Notes under the pieces: generated by a model
What the model saw: the letters and a program-made list of their open reading frames with translations, nothing else
Databases searched by the model: none
Told to the model about the DNA's origin: nothing
In this document: positions 1 through 8,016 of the stretch, piece after piece
Numbering within the stretch: the stretch's first letter is position 1
Layout: each line of letters opens with the position of its first letter
Translations under genes and position numbers: made by a program
Assembly (NCBI GenBank): GCA_024682115.1
Contig: JAIKZO010000104.1
Location: forward strand, 1-41,610
Direction: 5' to 3'
Source of the DNA: Lachnospiraceae bacterium
GTDB lineage: Bacteria; Bacillota; Clostridia; Lachnospirales; Lachnospiraceae
Length of the DNA: 41,610 nucleotides

Positions 1-569
1 GTTGCCGATGAATACTGCTCAAGACATCCCTTGTTTCCGCATCCGCAGCACTCTTCTTCGTCATCGTTGACATGGATATGTCCTATCTCTCCGCCTGCTC
101 CGAGGTATCCGTTCACCATCCTGCCGTTGACGATGATACCGCCTCCGACACCGGTTCCCAGGGTTACCATCACTATATCCTTGCAGCCCGTGGCTCCGCC
201 TTTCCACATCTCACCGAGTGCGGCAACATTGGCATCGTTACCTGCCATGACCTTAAGTCCGGTGAGCTTTTCAAGCGTTTCTTTTATAGAGAAGACTCCC
301 CAGCCGAGATTGGCTGCCTTATGGATCATCCCGCTGTCATCAACGGGGCCCGGAGCACCTATCCCGATTCCTGCTATCTGCGCTTTATCGATACTCTTTT
401 CGGATATCTTTCCCGAAATGCTCTCAGCGATATCGGGAAGTATGTTCTTGCCGGAATCCTCCGTGCGTGTAGGTATCTCCCACTTATCAAGAAGATTTCC
501 GTCGATATCAAAAAGTCCGAGTTTTACGGTAGTTCCGCCTATATCAACTCCAAATACGAAACTGCTCAT
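1..569 (-). CDS. ROK-family glucokinase, 3' end cut off by the window
   Basis: The protein would phosphorylate glucose with ATP in the cytoplasm, the first step of glycolysis. About 189 N-terminal residues are visible. They open with the sugar-kinase ATP loop (VDIGGTTVKLG, residues 8-18), then show a GIGAPGPVD motif, a GNDAN catalytic-region motif and a GTGVGGG phosphate loop. At the window edge comes the ROK zinc signature (CCGCGNKGCLE), which separates ROK kinases from other sugar kinases. The start is the ATG at 569, 2 bases after the hprK stop, so the two are cotranscribed and probably translationally coupled. The frame is intact. ROK proteins can also be repressors or kinases for other hexoses, but there is no N-terminal helix-turn-helix here. 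Glucokinase is the most likely call. Confidence 0.88.
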   Translation of the reverse strand, partial: MSSFVFGVDIGGTTVKLGLFDIDGNLLDKWEIPTRTEDSGKNILPDIAESISGKISEKSIDKAQIAGIGIGAPGPVDDSGMIHKAANLGWGVFSIKETLEKLTGLKVMAGNDANVAALGEMWKGGATGCKDIVMVTLGTGVGGGIIVNGRMVNGYLGAGGEIGHIHVNDDEEECCGCGNKGCLEQYSSA

Positions 570-571
570 TA

Positions 572-1516
572 TCAGTCATCCTCCTCTTCGTCCCTGCCGT
601 TAACAAGTGATTCCTGAACACGGCGATATAATTCCTGGGCGGCATTGTAACCCATCTTCTTCTGTCTGTGATTGATGGCCGCCGATTCACAGATGACCGC
701 GAGATTACGTCCCGGTCTGATGGGGATGTTATGGCATACGACCTTGTTCCCGAGATACTCTATGTATTCCTCTTCGAGACCGAGTCTGTCGTATTCCTTT
801 TCCTTGTTCCAGTCTTCAAGATGAATGACCAGATCTATGTTCTGAGTATCCTTTACGGAAGATACACCGTAAAGTGTCTTGACATCGATGATACCTATAC
901 CGCGGAGTTCTATGAAATGGCGCGTTACTTCGGGTGCCGAACCTACGAGTGTCTCATCCGATACCTTGCGAATCTCCACTGCATCATCCGTAACGAGTCT
1001 GTGTCCTCTTTTTACAAGCTCAAGGGCTGCTTCGGATTTACCTATTCCGGATTCACCGGTGATGAGCACGCCTTCACCGAAAACGTCGACCAGAACACCG
1101 TGGATCGAGATGCAGGGTGCAAGCTGTACATTGAGCCATCTTATGATCTCGGCGGAAAAAGCCGAAGTCGCTTTCTTGGTCCCGAGAATGGGAACGTTGT
1201 TCTCAACCGCATATTTAAGGAAAAGCTCGTTGGGTGCAAGCTCTCTGCAGAAAACGATGGCAGGGATGTCGCAGCCCAGGAGTTTCTGGTATATCTCTTT
1301 CTGTCTGGCCTCGGGAAGTCCTTCCATATAGGAATACTCGACAAAACCGATGACCTGCAGTCTTGTCGCTTCAAAGTGCTCGAAATATCCGGCCATCTGA
1401 AGAGCCGGTCTGTTGATATCCGGAACCCTGACCCTGACCTTGGATATATCCAGCTCGGGAGTAAAGTTCGTAAGCTTCATTCTTTCTATGATCTTTTCAA
1501 GTTTTACGCTCGACAT
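572..1516 (-). CDS. hprK: HPr kinase/phosphorylase
   Basis: This bifunctional enzyme phosphorylates Ser46 of HPr with ATP or PPi and also removes the phosphate. In Firmicutes it sets the level of the CcpA corepressor and so controls catabolite repression. The 314-residue length is normal for the family. The N-terminal domain (about 1-130) is followed by the Walker A loop GESGIGKS at 154-161. The HprK signature RGIGIIDVKTLYG lies at about 205-217, where the phosphorylase activity resides. The start ATG is preceded by a clear AAGGAGGG-like ribosome site. It lies 38 bases after uvrC and 2 bases before the glucokinase gene; uvrC-hprK adjacency is common in this group. It is relevant to this window because the mannan operons further along are the type of genes HprK/CcpA would repress. 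Confidence 0.97.
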   Translation of the reverse strand: MSSVKLEKIIERMKLTNFTPELDISKVRVRVPDINRPALQMAGYFEHFEATRLQVIGFVEYSYMEGLPEARQKEIYQKLLGCDIPAIVFCRELAPNELFLKYAVENNVPILGTKKATSAFSAEIIRWLNVQLAPCISIHGVLVDVFGEGVLITGESGIGKSEAALELVKRGHRLVTDDAVEIRKVSDETLVGSAPEVTRHFIELRGIGIIDVKTLYGVSSVKDTQNIDLVIHLEDWNKEKEYDRLGLEEEYIEYLGNKVVCHNIPIRPGRNLAVICESAAINHRQKKMGYNAAQELYRRVQESLVNGRDEEEDD

Positions 1517-1554
1517 CGATAGCCCTCCTTAAAAAATCCGTATATTTTATCATA

Positions 1555-3426
1555 TCATCTTTTTTCTTCTTTGTGGAAAAAATTATATATGTCACGTGCC
1601 GTTCCGGCCGGTATCTCATCTATCTTTGAAAGCTCTTCCACGGAAGCGTTTGCGATCTCTTCTATCGACTGAAAAGCCCTCATGAGCGCTTTGCGTCTTG
1701 AAGAGCCGACGCCCGGAATATCCTCAAGCACCGAATGCGTCTGTGACCTGGTTCTTAAGCTTCTGTGATATTCGATCGCGAAACGGTGGGCTTCGTCCTG
1801 TATCCTGGTTATAAGCTTAAACCCTTCGCTTCTTTTATCCATCGGAAGCTCGCGGTTGTTATAGTAAAGTCCTCTTGTATTGTGATCATCGTCTTTGACC
1901 ATGCCACAGACCGGGATATCTATTCCCAGTTCCGAAAGGACCTCCAAAGCGATATTTACCTGTCCTTTTCCTCCGTCCATCAGAAGTAGATCGGGAAATC
2001 GGCTGAAAGAGCCGTATTCGTCATCGGTCAGGTTATTCTCTATCTTATTGCGATCCTCCATTCCGTGAAGGAAACGTCTTGTGAGTACTTCTCTCATGCA
2101 GGCATAATCATCGGGGCCTGCGACCGTTTTTATCCTGAACTTGCGGTAATCTGACTTTTTCGGTTTTCCTTTTTCAAATACGACCATGGATCCGACATTC
2201 ATGAACCCGCTGATATTTGAGATATCAAAGGCTTCCATCCTGCTGATAGAAGGGATGTCTATGAGATCAGCTATCTCTTTAACGGCGCCCAGGGTCCTGG
2301 CCTCCTGCCGCTTTATCTCTTCCATATCCTTATCGAGGATCAGCTGTGCATTCTTTGAAGCAAGTTCCACGAGTTTTTCTTTTTTCCCTATCTTGGGGAT
2401 CGTGATCACCGTCTTTGAACCGCGTTTTTTGGTAAGAAAGCCTTCTATGACTTCCAGGTCGTCGATCTCTTCTTCCAGCATGAGTTCTTTGGGGATATAG
2501 GGAGTCCCGGCATAGAACTGCTTTATGAAGTCCCCGAGGATCTCGCGTCTTTGGACTCCTTCCACGTTCTTCATATGGAAATGTTCTCTTCCGATCAGTT
2601 TACCCGTCCTTACGAAGAATACCTGTACCACGGCATCGTTTTCATTGGCCGCAAGCGCGATTATATCCCTGTCGTCTTCGTCATAGGCTGTGATCTTCTG
2701 TTTTTCGGAAATAAAAAGGACGCTGTCATAGATGTCCCTTATCTTTGCAGCCTCCTCGTATTCCATATTTTCCGACAGTTGTGTCATTTTCTCTTTAAGC
2801 TCTTTTAACGTGTCTCCGTATTCCCCGTTAAGGAATCTGATCGCCGAATCGATCCTCTTTGCATACTCTTCCTTTGAAACGTTTCCGGTACAGGGTGCAC
2901 AGCACCTTCCTATATGTTGGTTAAGGCAGGGTCTTCCCTGTCCGGCCTCTTTGGGAAGCGACCTTGTACAGGTCCGGAGCATGAAGATCTTGTTGACCAG
3001 TTCTATCGTGTTGTTTACCGCGTAAGCCGATGAATACGGACCGAAATATCTCGACCTGTCTTTTTTCATCTGACGCACCAATGTGATCCTCGGGAAATCC
3101 TCACCGAGAGTGATCTTTATATAAGGATATGTCTTATCATCCTTAAGCATCGTATTGTATTTCGGTGAGTATTCCTTGATAAGATTGTTCTCAAGGACCA
3201 GGGCTTCAAGCTCGGAATCCGTGATGATGTATTCAAACCTGTCTATCAGGGACACCATCTTGTCGATCTGCGGACCGCGCCCTGTGATCTTACGAAAATA
3301 AGACCTGACACGATTGTGCAGGTCTTTTGCTTTTCCGACATAGATTACGGTATCATCCGCATCATGCATGATATATACTCCCGGATCATGCGGGAGCTTT
3401 TTAAGTTCCTCCTGGATGTTGAACAT
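1555..3426 (-). CDS. uvrC: UvrABC system protein C (excinuclease subunit)
   Basis: UvrC makes both incisions around bulky DNA lesions after UvrA/UvrB damage recognition. The 623-residue length is full. An N-terminal GIY-YIG nuclease domain (PGVYIM...VIYVGKAKDL, residues 15-36) makes the 3' cut. A cysteine cluster (CxxxxC...CLNQHIGRCCAPC) near residues 155-180 is typical, followed by a UVR domain at about 200-235 that contacts UvrB. The RNase H-like nuclease domain comes next (LLLMDGGKGQVN is its catalytic-Asp region), and a helix-hairpin-helix lies at the C-terminus (EDIPGVGSSRRKALM). The start codon lies 6 bases after the preceding gene's stop, whose last codons (AAAAAAGAG) supply the purine-rich ribosome site. 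It is probably translated from the long operon that starts at 8794. Confidence 0.97.
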   Translation of the reverse strand: MFNIQEELKKLPHDPGVYIMHDADDTVIYVGKAKDLHNRVRSYFRKITGRGPQIDKMVSLIDRFEYIITDSELEALVLENNLIKEYSPKYNTMLKDDKTYPYIKITLGEDFPRITLVRQMKKDRSRYFGPYSSAYAVNNTIELVNKIFMLRTCTRSLPKEAGQGRPCLNQHIGRCCAPCTGNVSKEEYAKRIDSAIRFLNGEYGDTLKELKEKMTQLSENMEYEEAAKIRDIYDSVLFISEKQKITAYDEDDRDIIALAANENDAVVQVFFVRTGKLIGREHFHMKNVEGVQRREILGDFIKQFYAGTPYIPKELMLEEEIDDLEVIEGFLTKKRGSKTVITIPKIGKKEKLVELASKNAQLILDKDMEEIKRQEARTLGAVKEIADLIDIPSISRMEAFDISNISGFMNVGSMVVFEKGKPKKSDYRKFRIKTVAGPDDYACMREVLTRRFLHGMEDRNKIENNLTDDEYGSFSRFPDLLLMDGGKGQVNIALEVLSELGIDIPVCGMVKDDDHNTRGLYYNNRELPMDKRSEGFKLITRIQDEAHRFAIEYHRSLRTRSQTHSVLEDIPGVGSSRRKALMRAFQSIEEIANASVEELSKIDEIPAGTARDIYNFFHKEEKR

Positions 3427-3432
3427 CTGCGT

Positions 3433-4575
3433 TTACTCTTTTTTCTTAACACTGAAAACGATCCCACTCTTAGGATAGATCCATTCATTTTTGATCGCTA
3501 TATCATATAAACCGTTCTGATCCTCATAAGCACCGTCATTTGATTCATCGCCTTTGTTCAGATATGAATACATTGTAACATCCATCATCCCGGGCATGTA
3601 ATCAAAGGTTATCTTTGGTTCTCTGGTGGGATCTACAAGGGTCACTTCAAAGATCGAGTTCCATAATTTCGGCATGTGGAATATGACTCGGATCGTATGC
3701 TCTTCTTTAGCAGTCAGGCCATTAATCATGTATGTTACGACTATCCCTCCCGGTCTTACGATCACGGAATCGAGGGTCCCCTGTTTCCCATCTACTTTCA
3801 GCACGGCAGTTAAGTATTCTTCCATAAATTGTTTTAACTCCTCTTCAGACAGTTTCCGAATATAACTGACCGCATCTTTTGTAATATCAAGGTTTTCATT
3901 AAAAATGCACTTGGAAAACTCCGGATCCTTATCACTTTCGAGCAAACCCGCATCCAAGCTTCTTTTATCAAAAGAAAAACCGATCCTGACTTTTTCCGTG
4001 CTCAAATTATCATCATGTCCCGAAAGATACTTTACTTCATAATTGAGATTTTCCTGGACATAAAAATATCTTCCCTCTGCAGTACCCGGTATCGCATCAT
4101 ATGCTTTGGGCAATTCTGTTGTAAGCGTGATGGTATAATTAAAGCTTTTTCTGATACGTGCTACTTTGGCTGAGCTTAAATATTTCTTCATGTTTCCTAC
4201 CACCATATCAACGGCATCATCGTCTTTCATGATGGATCTGACGGTTGAAACCAAAAATGCCTGTTTGTCATCTTCACTGAAAGCATCCAGTGTTTCCGGG
4301 TCACCCATCAGGGTTTTGGCGATCTGCTGAGATGTTTCTTCTGCATAAGCATCTTGTGTCAGCTTATTATACAGAATGTCAAAAAGCAGAAAAGCAGCCA
4401 GAACACCAATAAGATTTCCGATGATATTGTCTATCAGGTCACTGAAGGCATAGCCGTTTTTTATAAAAAGATAAATATATCCCCCTGTCACCAGCAGGCC
4501 CGCTACCAATATCAGAATCGCTGTCGCTGACCATGTTGTCAGTTTAAATCTTTTCTTATCGGTTGAACTTTTCAT
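3433..4575 (-). CDS. Unknown two-helix membrane protein of the cell-wall gene cluster
   Basis: I do not recognise this family. The 380-residue protein begins with a short basic tail. Two hydrophobic helices follow (about 15-37 and 46-70) with a glycine-containing turn between them, then a soluble domain of about 300 residues that is rich in beta-strand-like sequence and has no motif I know. No signal peptide cleavage site is evident, so it is probably anchored with the soluble part in the cytoplasm. I chose the ATG at 4575 because AGGGAGGAAATAC precedes it with ideal spacing; an upstream in-frame start at 4656 lies well inside the dipeptidase gene and has no such site. It overlaps the VanX-like gene by 20 bases and ends 6 bases before uvrC. 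Its position suggests a role with the cell-wall ligases, but that is inference. Confidence 0.8.
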   Translation of the reverse strand: MKSSTDKKRFKLTTWSATAILILVAGLLVTGGYIYLFIKNGYAFSDLIDNIIGNLIGVLAAFLLFDILYNKLTQDAYAEETSQQIAKTLMGDPETLDAFSEDDKQAFLVSTVRSIMKDDDAVDMVVGNMKKYLSSAKVARIRKSFNYTITLTTELPKAYDAIPGTAEGRYFYVQENLNYEVKYLSGHDDNLSTEKVRIGFSFDKRSLDAGLLESDKDPEFSKCIFNENLDITKDAVSYIRKLSEEELKQFMEEYLTAVLKVDGKQGTLDSVIVRPGGIVVTYMINGLTAKEEHTIRVIFHMPKLWNSIFEVTLVDPTREPKITFDYMPGMMDVTMYSYLNKGDESNDGAYEDQNGLYDIAIKNEWIYPKSGIVFSVKKKE

Positions 4576-5260
4576 GTATTTCCTCCCTATAAAACACGCC
4601 TTCATATATTGCAGGCAGATCATTATAGTATGCCCAAAAACGGTCCCCATAATCATAATGCCACCATTCGGAAGGCAGATTGGTAAATCCGACTGAAGTC
4701 ATAACGTGATACAACAATCTTCTGTTGTCTCTTATCTTTTGATCCTTTTCTTTTTCAAAGGCTGACGTATAAGTAAGATCTGAAAAAGCATCAAACGCCG
4801 TCCCCATATCCAGTTCGTTACCGGCTTCATCTAAGATCGTCAGATCGATTGCTCCACCCGTAGTATGAACAGGAGGAACAGCCCTGTCTTCGACAGGTTC
4901 GGAAACAAAGTGTCTGATCACTGCATTTTTCTGCTCCTGCGAGCATTCTTCCAATTCAAACTCTTTTACTATTTCTTTCGAATATTCCGTATATAACTCC
5001 TTCTGGAGTGCGAACGGTCTCCAAGCATCCCATATTCTGAAACGATATCCGTCCGGCAATTTTCCGGATGCTTTGAGCAGCATTTCATATACCTCCGTTC
5101 TTACGAAGCAAAACGGCTCGGCATTTTCCATTTTTAATATCGGATATTGCATCCTTACATCAATAATTTCATTTGATGTGATCTTCACAAAATCACTGTT
5201 TTGAAAATCTACCGATGTGGATATTTCCGGATACTCTATTTCAGGAATGGCTTCATTCAT
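4556..5260 (-). CDS. VanX-like D-alanyl-D-alanine dipeptidase (peptidase M15D)
   Basis: Family members are zinc enzymes that cleave the D-Ala-D-Ala dipeptide in the cytoplasm. At 234 residues the size is right. All key elements are visible: a WDAWRP motif with the transition-state Arg at 81, zinc ligands His132 and Asp139 in HTTGGAIDL, and Glu198 (catalytic base) with zinc ligand His201 in EWWH. The spacings of 7 and 3 residues match VanX His116/Asp123 and Glu181/His184. There is no signal peptide. The start overlaps the ligase stop in an ATGA, so the two are translationally coupled. There is no VanH or VanA-type partner, so this is not a vancomycin-resistance operon. It may recycle cell-wall D-dipeptides (as DdpX does), or hydrolyse a by-product of the neighbouring ligase. 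Its true substrate is unknown. Confidence 0.86.
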   Translation of the reverse strand: MNEAIPEIEYPEISTSVDFQNSDFVKITSNEIIDVRMQYPILKMENAEPFCFVRTEVYEMLLKASGKLPDGYRFRIWDAWRPFALQKELYTEYSKEIVKEFELEECSQEQKNAVIRHFVSEPVEDRAVPPVHTTGGAIDLTILDEAGNELDMGTAFDAFSDLTYTSAFEKEKDQKIRDNRRLLYHVMTSVGFTNLPSEWWHYDYGDRFWAYYNDLPAIYEGVFYREEIHEKFNR

Positions 5261-6438
5261 AGTTTTGAACCCTTTGAACCGTTGAAGCTGGCAGAATCAA
5301 GTATATTCGTGTCAAAAGTAAAAGTCAGGTTCTCTTCTGTTCTGACTCTTTTGAGCGAAAGCTGGATCATCCTGTCAAGAAGTGTCTTATAAGGGACTCC
5401 TATCGGTTCCCAAAGATAAAACGCCAATGACCCTGGAATGGTGTTTATCTCATTGAAGTACAGTTTACCGTTATCTTCATCGATCATAAAATCGATCCTT
5501 GACACACCGTTACACCCCAACGCCTTAAACGACCTGACAGCCATCTGACGGACCTCCTCCCTTTTCTCGGGAGAAATATCTGCTGGTACACGTCTTGACA
5601 CACTGGCCATACCTTTAGATCCGCCGCTTTTTACATTGCTGACATACTTATCCTCATAACTCAGTATGTCTTTTGTGTGCATGGGTTCTTCGCATTCGGA
5701 AGCTTCAGCCTCGTTTTCATCTCCCAGAACAGAACAGTTTATCTCTCTTAGATTTAATATGGCATGCTCTGCAAGTACTTTCGTTGCGTATCTGAAAGCA
5801 TCATCTATGGAATCGGACAGTTCCAGACGATCCCTGGCAATACTGATCCCCACACTTGATCCGAGATTGACCGGTTTTATGATCACCGGATATCCCAGCT
5901 CATTCTCGATCCTGTCCATCATCCGGTCGATATCAGAGTAATCCGACAAAGTAAAGATCCTGGCATCAAGGACCGGAACCCCCGCTTCTTTCAATATCAT
6001 CTTCATGATATACTTATCCATCCCCACTGCCGAAGCCGTAACATCGCAGCCGACAAACGGGACTCCGATCGTCTTAAGATATCCCTGAAGAACACCGTCT
6101 TCAACATTAGTCCCATGCACTACCGGAAAAACTATATCAATATCGATCTGGGTTTTTTTACCGAATTTTTTCAGCGGATATGAGATCAGGCGGATCTTAT
6201 CATTGTCATTGATCATGATTACCCTCTTTGATACGGAAAGCAACCTGTCTATATCCTTATATGACTCGATATTCCCTATCTCATCTCCGACATACATGAC
6301 ATTATTCTTCGTCATGTATACCGGTATCACCTCATATTTATCTGTATCCATGTTCATTATCGCCTGGATGCCGGAAATAACCGAAACCTCGTGCTCAACG
6401 CTCTTTCCTCCAAACAACATCGCAACCCTGGTCTTCAT
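5257..6438 (-). CDS. ddl: D-alanine--D-alanine ligase (ATP-grasp)
   Basis: The enzyme joins two D-amino acids using ATP, supplying the terminal dipeptide for peptidoglycan precursors. At 393 residues it is a little long. Glu15 in FGGKSVEHEVS and Ser in GSSVGIS (193-199) match the first-subsite residues of E. coli DdlB. A KY pair at 264-265 matches DdlB Lys215-Tyr216, which favours D-Ala over D-lactate in the second site. FNEINTIPGS (328-337) is the metal-binding motif. The oddities are an acidic insertion near 238-256, an omega loop rich in Gly/Ser (SGGSKGMAS), and a C-terminal tail of about 25 residues ending in SKGSKL. It starts 15 bases after the Mur-like ligase and overlaps the dipeptidase by 4 bases. 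Whether this is the main housekeeping Ddl or a specialised paralogue cannot be told from the window. Confidence 0.92.
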   Translation of the reverse strand: MKTRVAMLFGGKSVEHEVSVISGIQAIMNMDTDKYEVIPVYMTKNNVMYVGDEIGNIESYKDIDRLLSVSKRVIMINDNDKIRLISYPLKKFGKKTQIDIDIVFPVVHGTNVEDGVLQGYLKTIGVPFVGCDVTASAVGMDKYIMKMILKEAGVPVLDARIFTLSDYSDIDRMMDRIENELGYPVIIKPVNLGSSVGISIARDRLELSDSIDDAFRYATKVLAEHAILNLREINCSVLGDENEAEASECEEPMHTKDILSYEDKYVSNVKSGGSKGMASVSRRVPADISPEKREEVRQMAVRSFKALGCNGVSRIDFMIDEDNGKLYFNEINTIPGSLAFYLWEPIGVPYKTLLDRMIQLSLKRVRTEENLTFTFDTNILDSASFNGSKGSKL

Positions 6439-6453
6439 GGTTTTAGCTCCTTT

Positions 6454-8016
6454 CTAATAATTATCGGGAAGATCATTTTCCAATAATATATATTTATGTC
6501 CTTTTTCTTTTATTGAATACGCATACGAAACCGCATCTTCCAATCTGTCATATGCCAGACATTTTTCAGCCGGAAAGCCTTTGCTCAACGCGCCTTGTTT
6601 GATGGGAGCGGTATGTTTTTTTCCGACCAGCAATATATAATCGCAGCAGTCGGCCGCATATGTACCAAACAGACGATTATACTCTTCTTCGCGTTCACCG
6701 AGTTCAACCATTCCCGGAGTGATAAGGATACGTATACCGTCAAACATGGCCAGTGTTTCTACCGCCGCTTTCGACCCTACAGGGTTTGAATTATAAGCGT
6801 CGTCGATAACGGTCACCAAGCCATGCTCTCTCATCTGCATCCTGTGCTCTACGGGCTGTATCCTTCGAACCGGAACTATAAGTTCTTTAAGTGACATACC
6901 AAGTGAATTGGCAACAGCTATAGCACCCACAACATTTATCACGTTGTGCGAACCGATCAGCTTCATCTGAAAATGTTCAGATTCACCTTCAGGTGTTATT
7001 ATGGTAAATTCCGTACCGAACCTGGAAACCGATATATCTTTTGCCCGGTATCCATCACCTTCTTTTTCGGAAAAATAGAATGTTTTATTTGGATAATCAG
7101 ATGCTTTTTCCATAATATATTCGTTATCTCCGTTCAGAAAAAGCATTCCTCCTTTGGGCAGCGCATCCGCAAGTTCAAACTTTGTTTTTTGAATGTTTTC
7201 CATACTGGAAAATGTTTCCAGATGCTGAGGTCCGATAGAAGTGATTATGCCTATATCCGGATGAGCTATATCACACACCTCTTTGATCTCACCGACACGC
7301 CTCGCACCCATCTCACAGATAAAGATCTCGTGCGTAGGTTTCAGATAATTTCTCACAGTGATCGTAACCCCCAAAGGAGTATTAAAATTCCCCGGAGTCA
7401 CCAGAACACTATACTTATTCTGCAAAAGAGTCTGAAGATAGTATTTCATACTGGTCTTACCAAAGCTTCCGGTAACACCTATGATCTTCAGATCGGTTGC
7501 TTCGGAAAGTTTTTTCTTTGCATCGGAAATATAATGGTGGTTGATCCCCTGCTCTATCGGGTGATTGATTATATTAGCCACCATATTCAGGAAGCATTGT
7601 GATGATACCAGTATTGTAAACAATCCGGTCATTGCGATAAGTCCTGCAAAGAAATATACCAGAGCGATAGTCAGTACACAGATACAAAGGATCGAAATGA
7701 TCATTCTTCTGACCCTGGGTGTATATACCAGTTTTTTCTTGGTATTTATCCTCCTCAATGCACGATAAACAAGTATCTCAAGTAATAATGTAATATAAAT
7801 GAAAATATCTATGGCAAGTATCGGAAATACTATCCGTAATACTCCCAATACAAAACCAAACCCAAGCAGCCATTGCTGCCTGAGATTCTTTTTTATCCAT
7901 ATTAAATGTTCATCGTTCTTATAACCGTTCAGCTGAAACATATGCATATTATGTCTCATCGTCAGGAACGATGCATAAACGGCTAAGAACGCTGTCAAAA
8001 CAGTCCTAATTATCAT
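6454..8016 (-). CDS. Membrane-anchored Mur-type ligase (MurF-like catalytic core)
   Basis: The C-terminal part is a Mur ligase, which adds an amino acid or dipeptide to a carboxylate with ATP through an acyl phosphate. The ATP loop is GVTGSFGKTS (180-189). The central-domain motifs NFNTPLG and EMGARRVGEI resemble MurF, and a C-terminal ligase domain includes DDAYNSNP and TPGMVELG. The oddity is the N-terminus: the UDP-MurNAc-binding domain of MurF is absent. In its place are about 150 residues with hydrophobic helices near 1-20, 50-85 and 105-135. The enzyme is therefore likely tethered to the membrane and may act on a lipid-linked or other acceptor. I chose the ATG at 8016, preceded by GGAG at 6-base spacing, over a TTG 18 bases upstream. 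It overlaps the hydrolase gene by 11 bases and is 15 bases from ddl. Confidence 0.88.
   Translation of the reverse strand: MIIRTVLTAFLAVYASFLTMRHNMHMFQLNGYKNDEHLIWIKKNLRQQWLLGFGFVLGVLRIVFPILAIDIFIYITLLLEILVYRALRRINTKKKLVYTPRVRRMIISILCICVLTIALVYFFAGLIAMTGLFTILVSSQCFLNMVANIINHPIEQGINHHYISDAKKKLSEATDLKIIGVTGSFGKTSMKYYLQTLLQNKYSVLVTPGNFNTPLGVTITVRNYLKPTHEIFICEMGARRVGEIKEVCDIAHPDIGIITSIGPQHLETFSSMENIQKTKFELADALPKGGMLFLNGDNEYIMEKASDYPNKTFYFSEKEGDGYRAKDISVSRFGTEFTIITPEGESEHFQMKLIGSHNVINVVGAIAVANSLGMSLKELIVPVRRIQPVEHRMQMREHGLVTVIDDAYNSNPVGSKAAVETLAMFDGIRILITPGMVELGEREEEYNRLFGTYAADCCDYILLVGKKHTAPIKQGALSKGFPAEKCLAYDRLEDAVSYAYSIKEKGHKYILLENDLPDNY

Noticed and set aside
668-1522. A 284-codon open frame on the plus strand opposite hprK
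   Set aside because: It is the mirror frame of a clear hprK, with no motif, no ribosome site and a composition dictated by the opposite strand. Similar long mirror frames opposite ftsH, glgP, ileS and GH36 were rejected for the same reason.
4556-6438. Vancomycin-resistance (VanHAX-type) operon
   Set aside because: There is no VanH dehydrogenase and no VanR/VanS pair next to it, and the ligase keeps the Lys-Tyr pair of D-Ala-D-Ala enzymes instead of a D-lactate or D-serine site.
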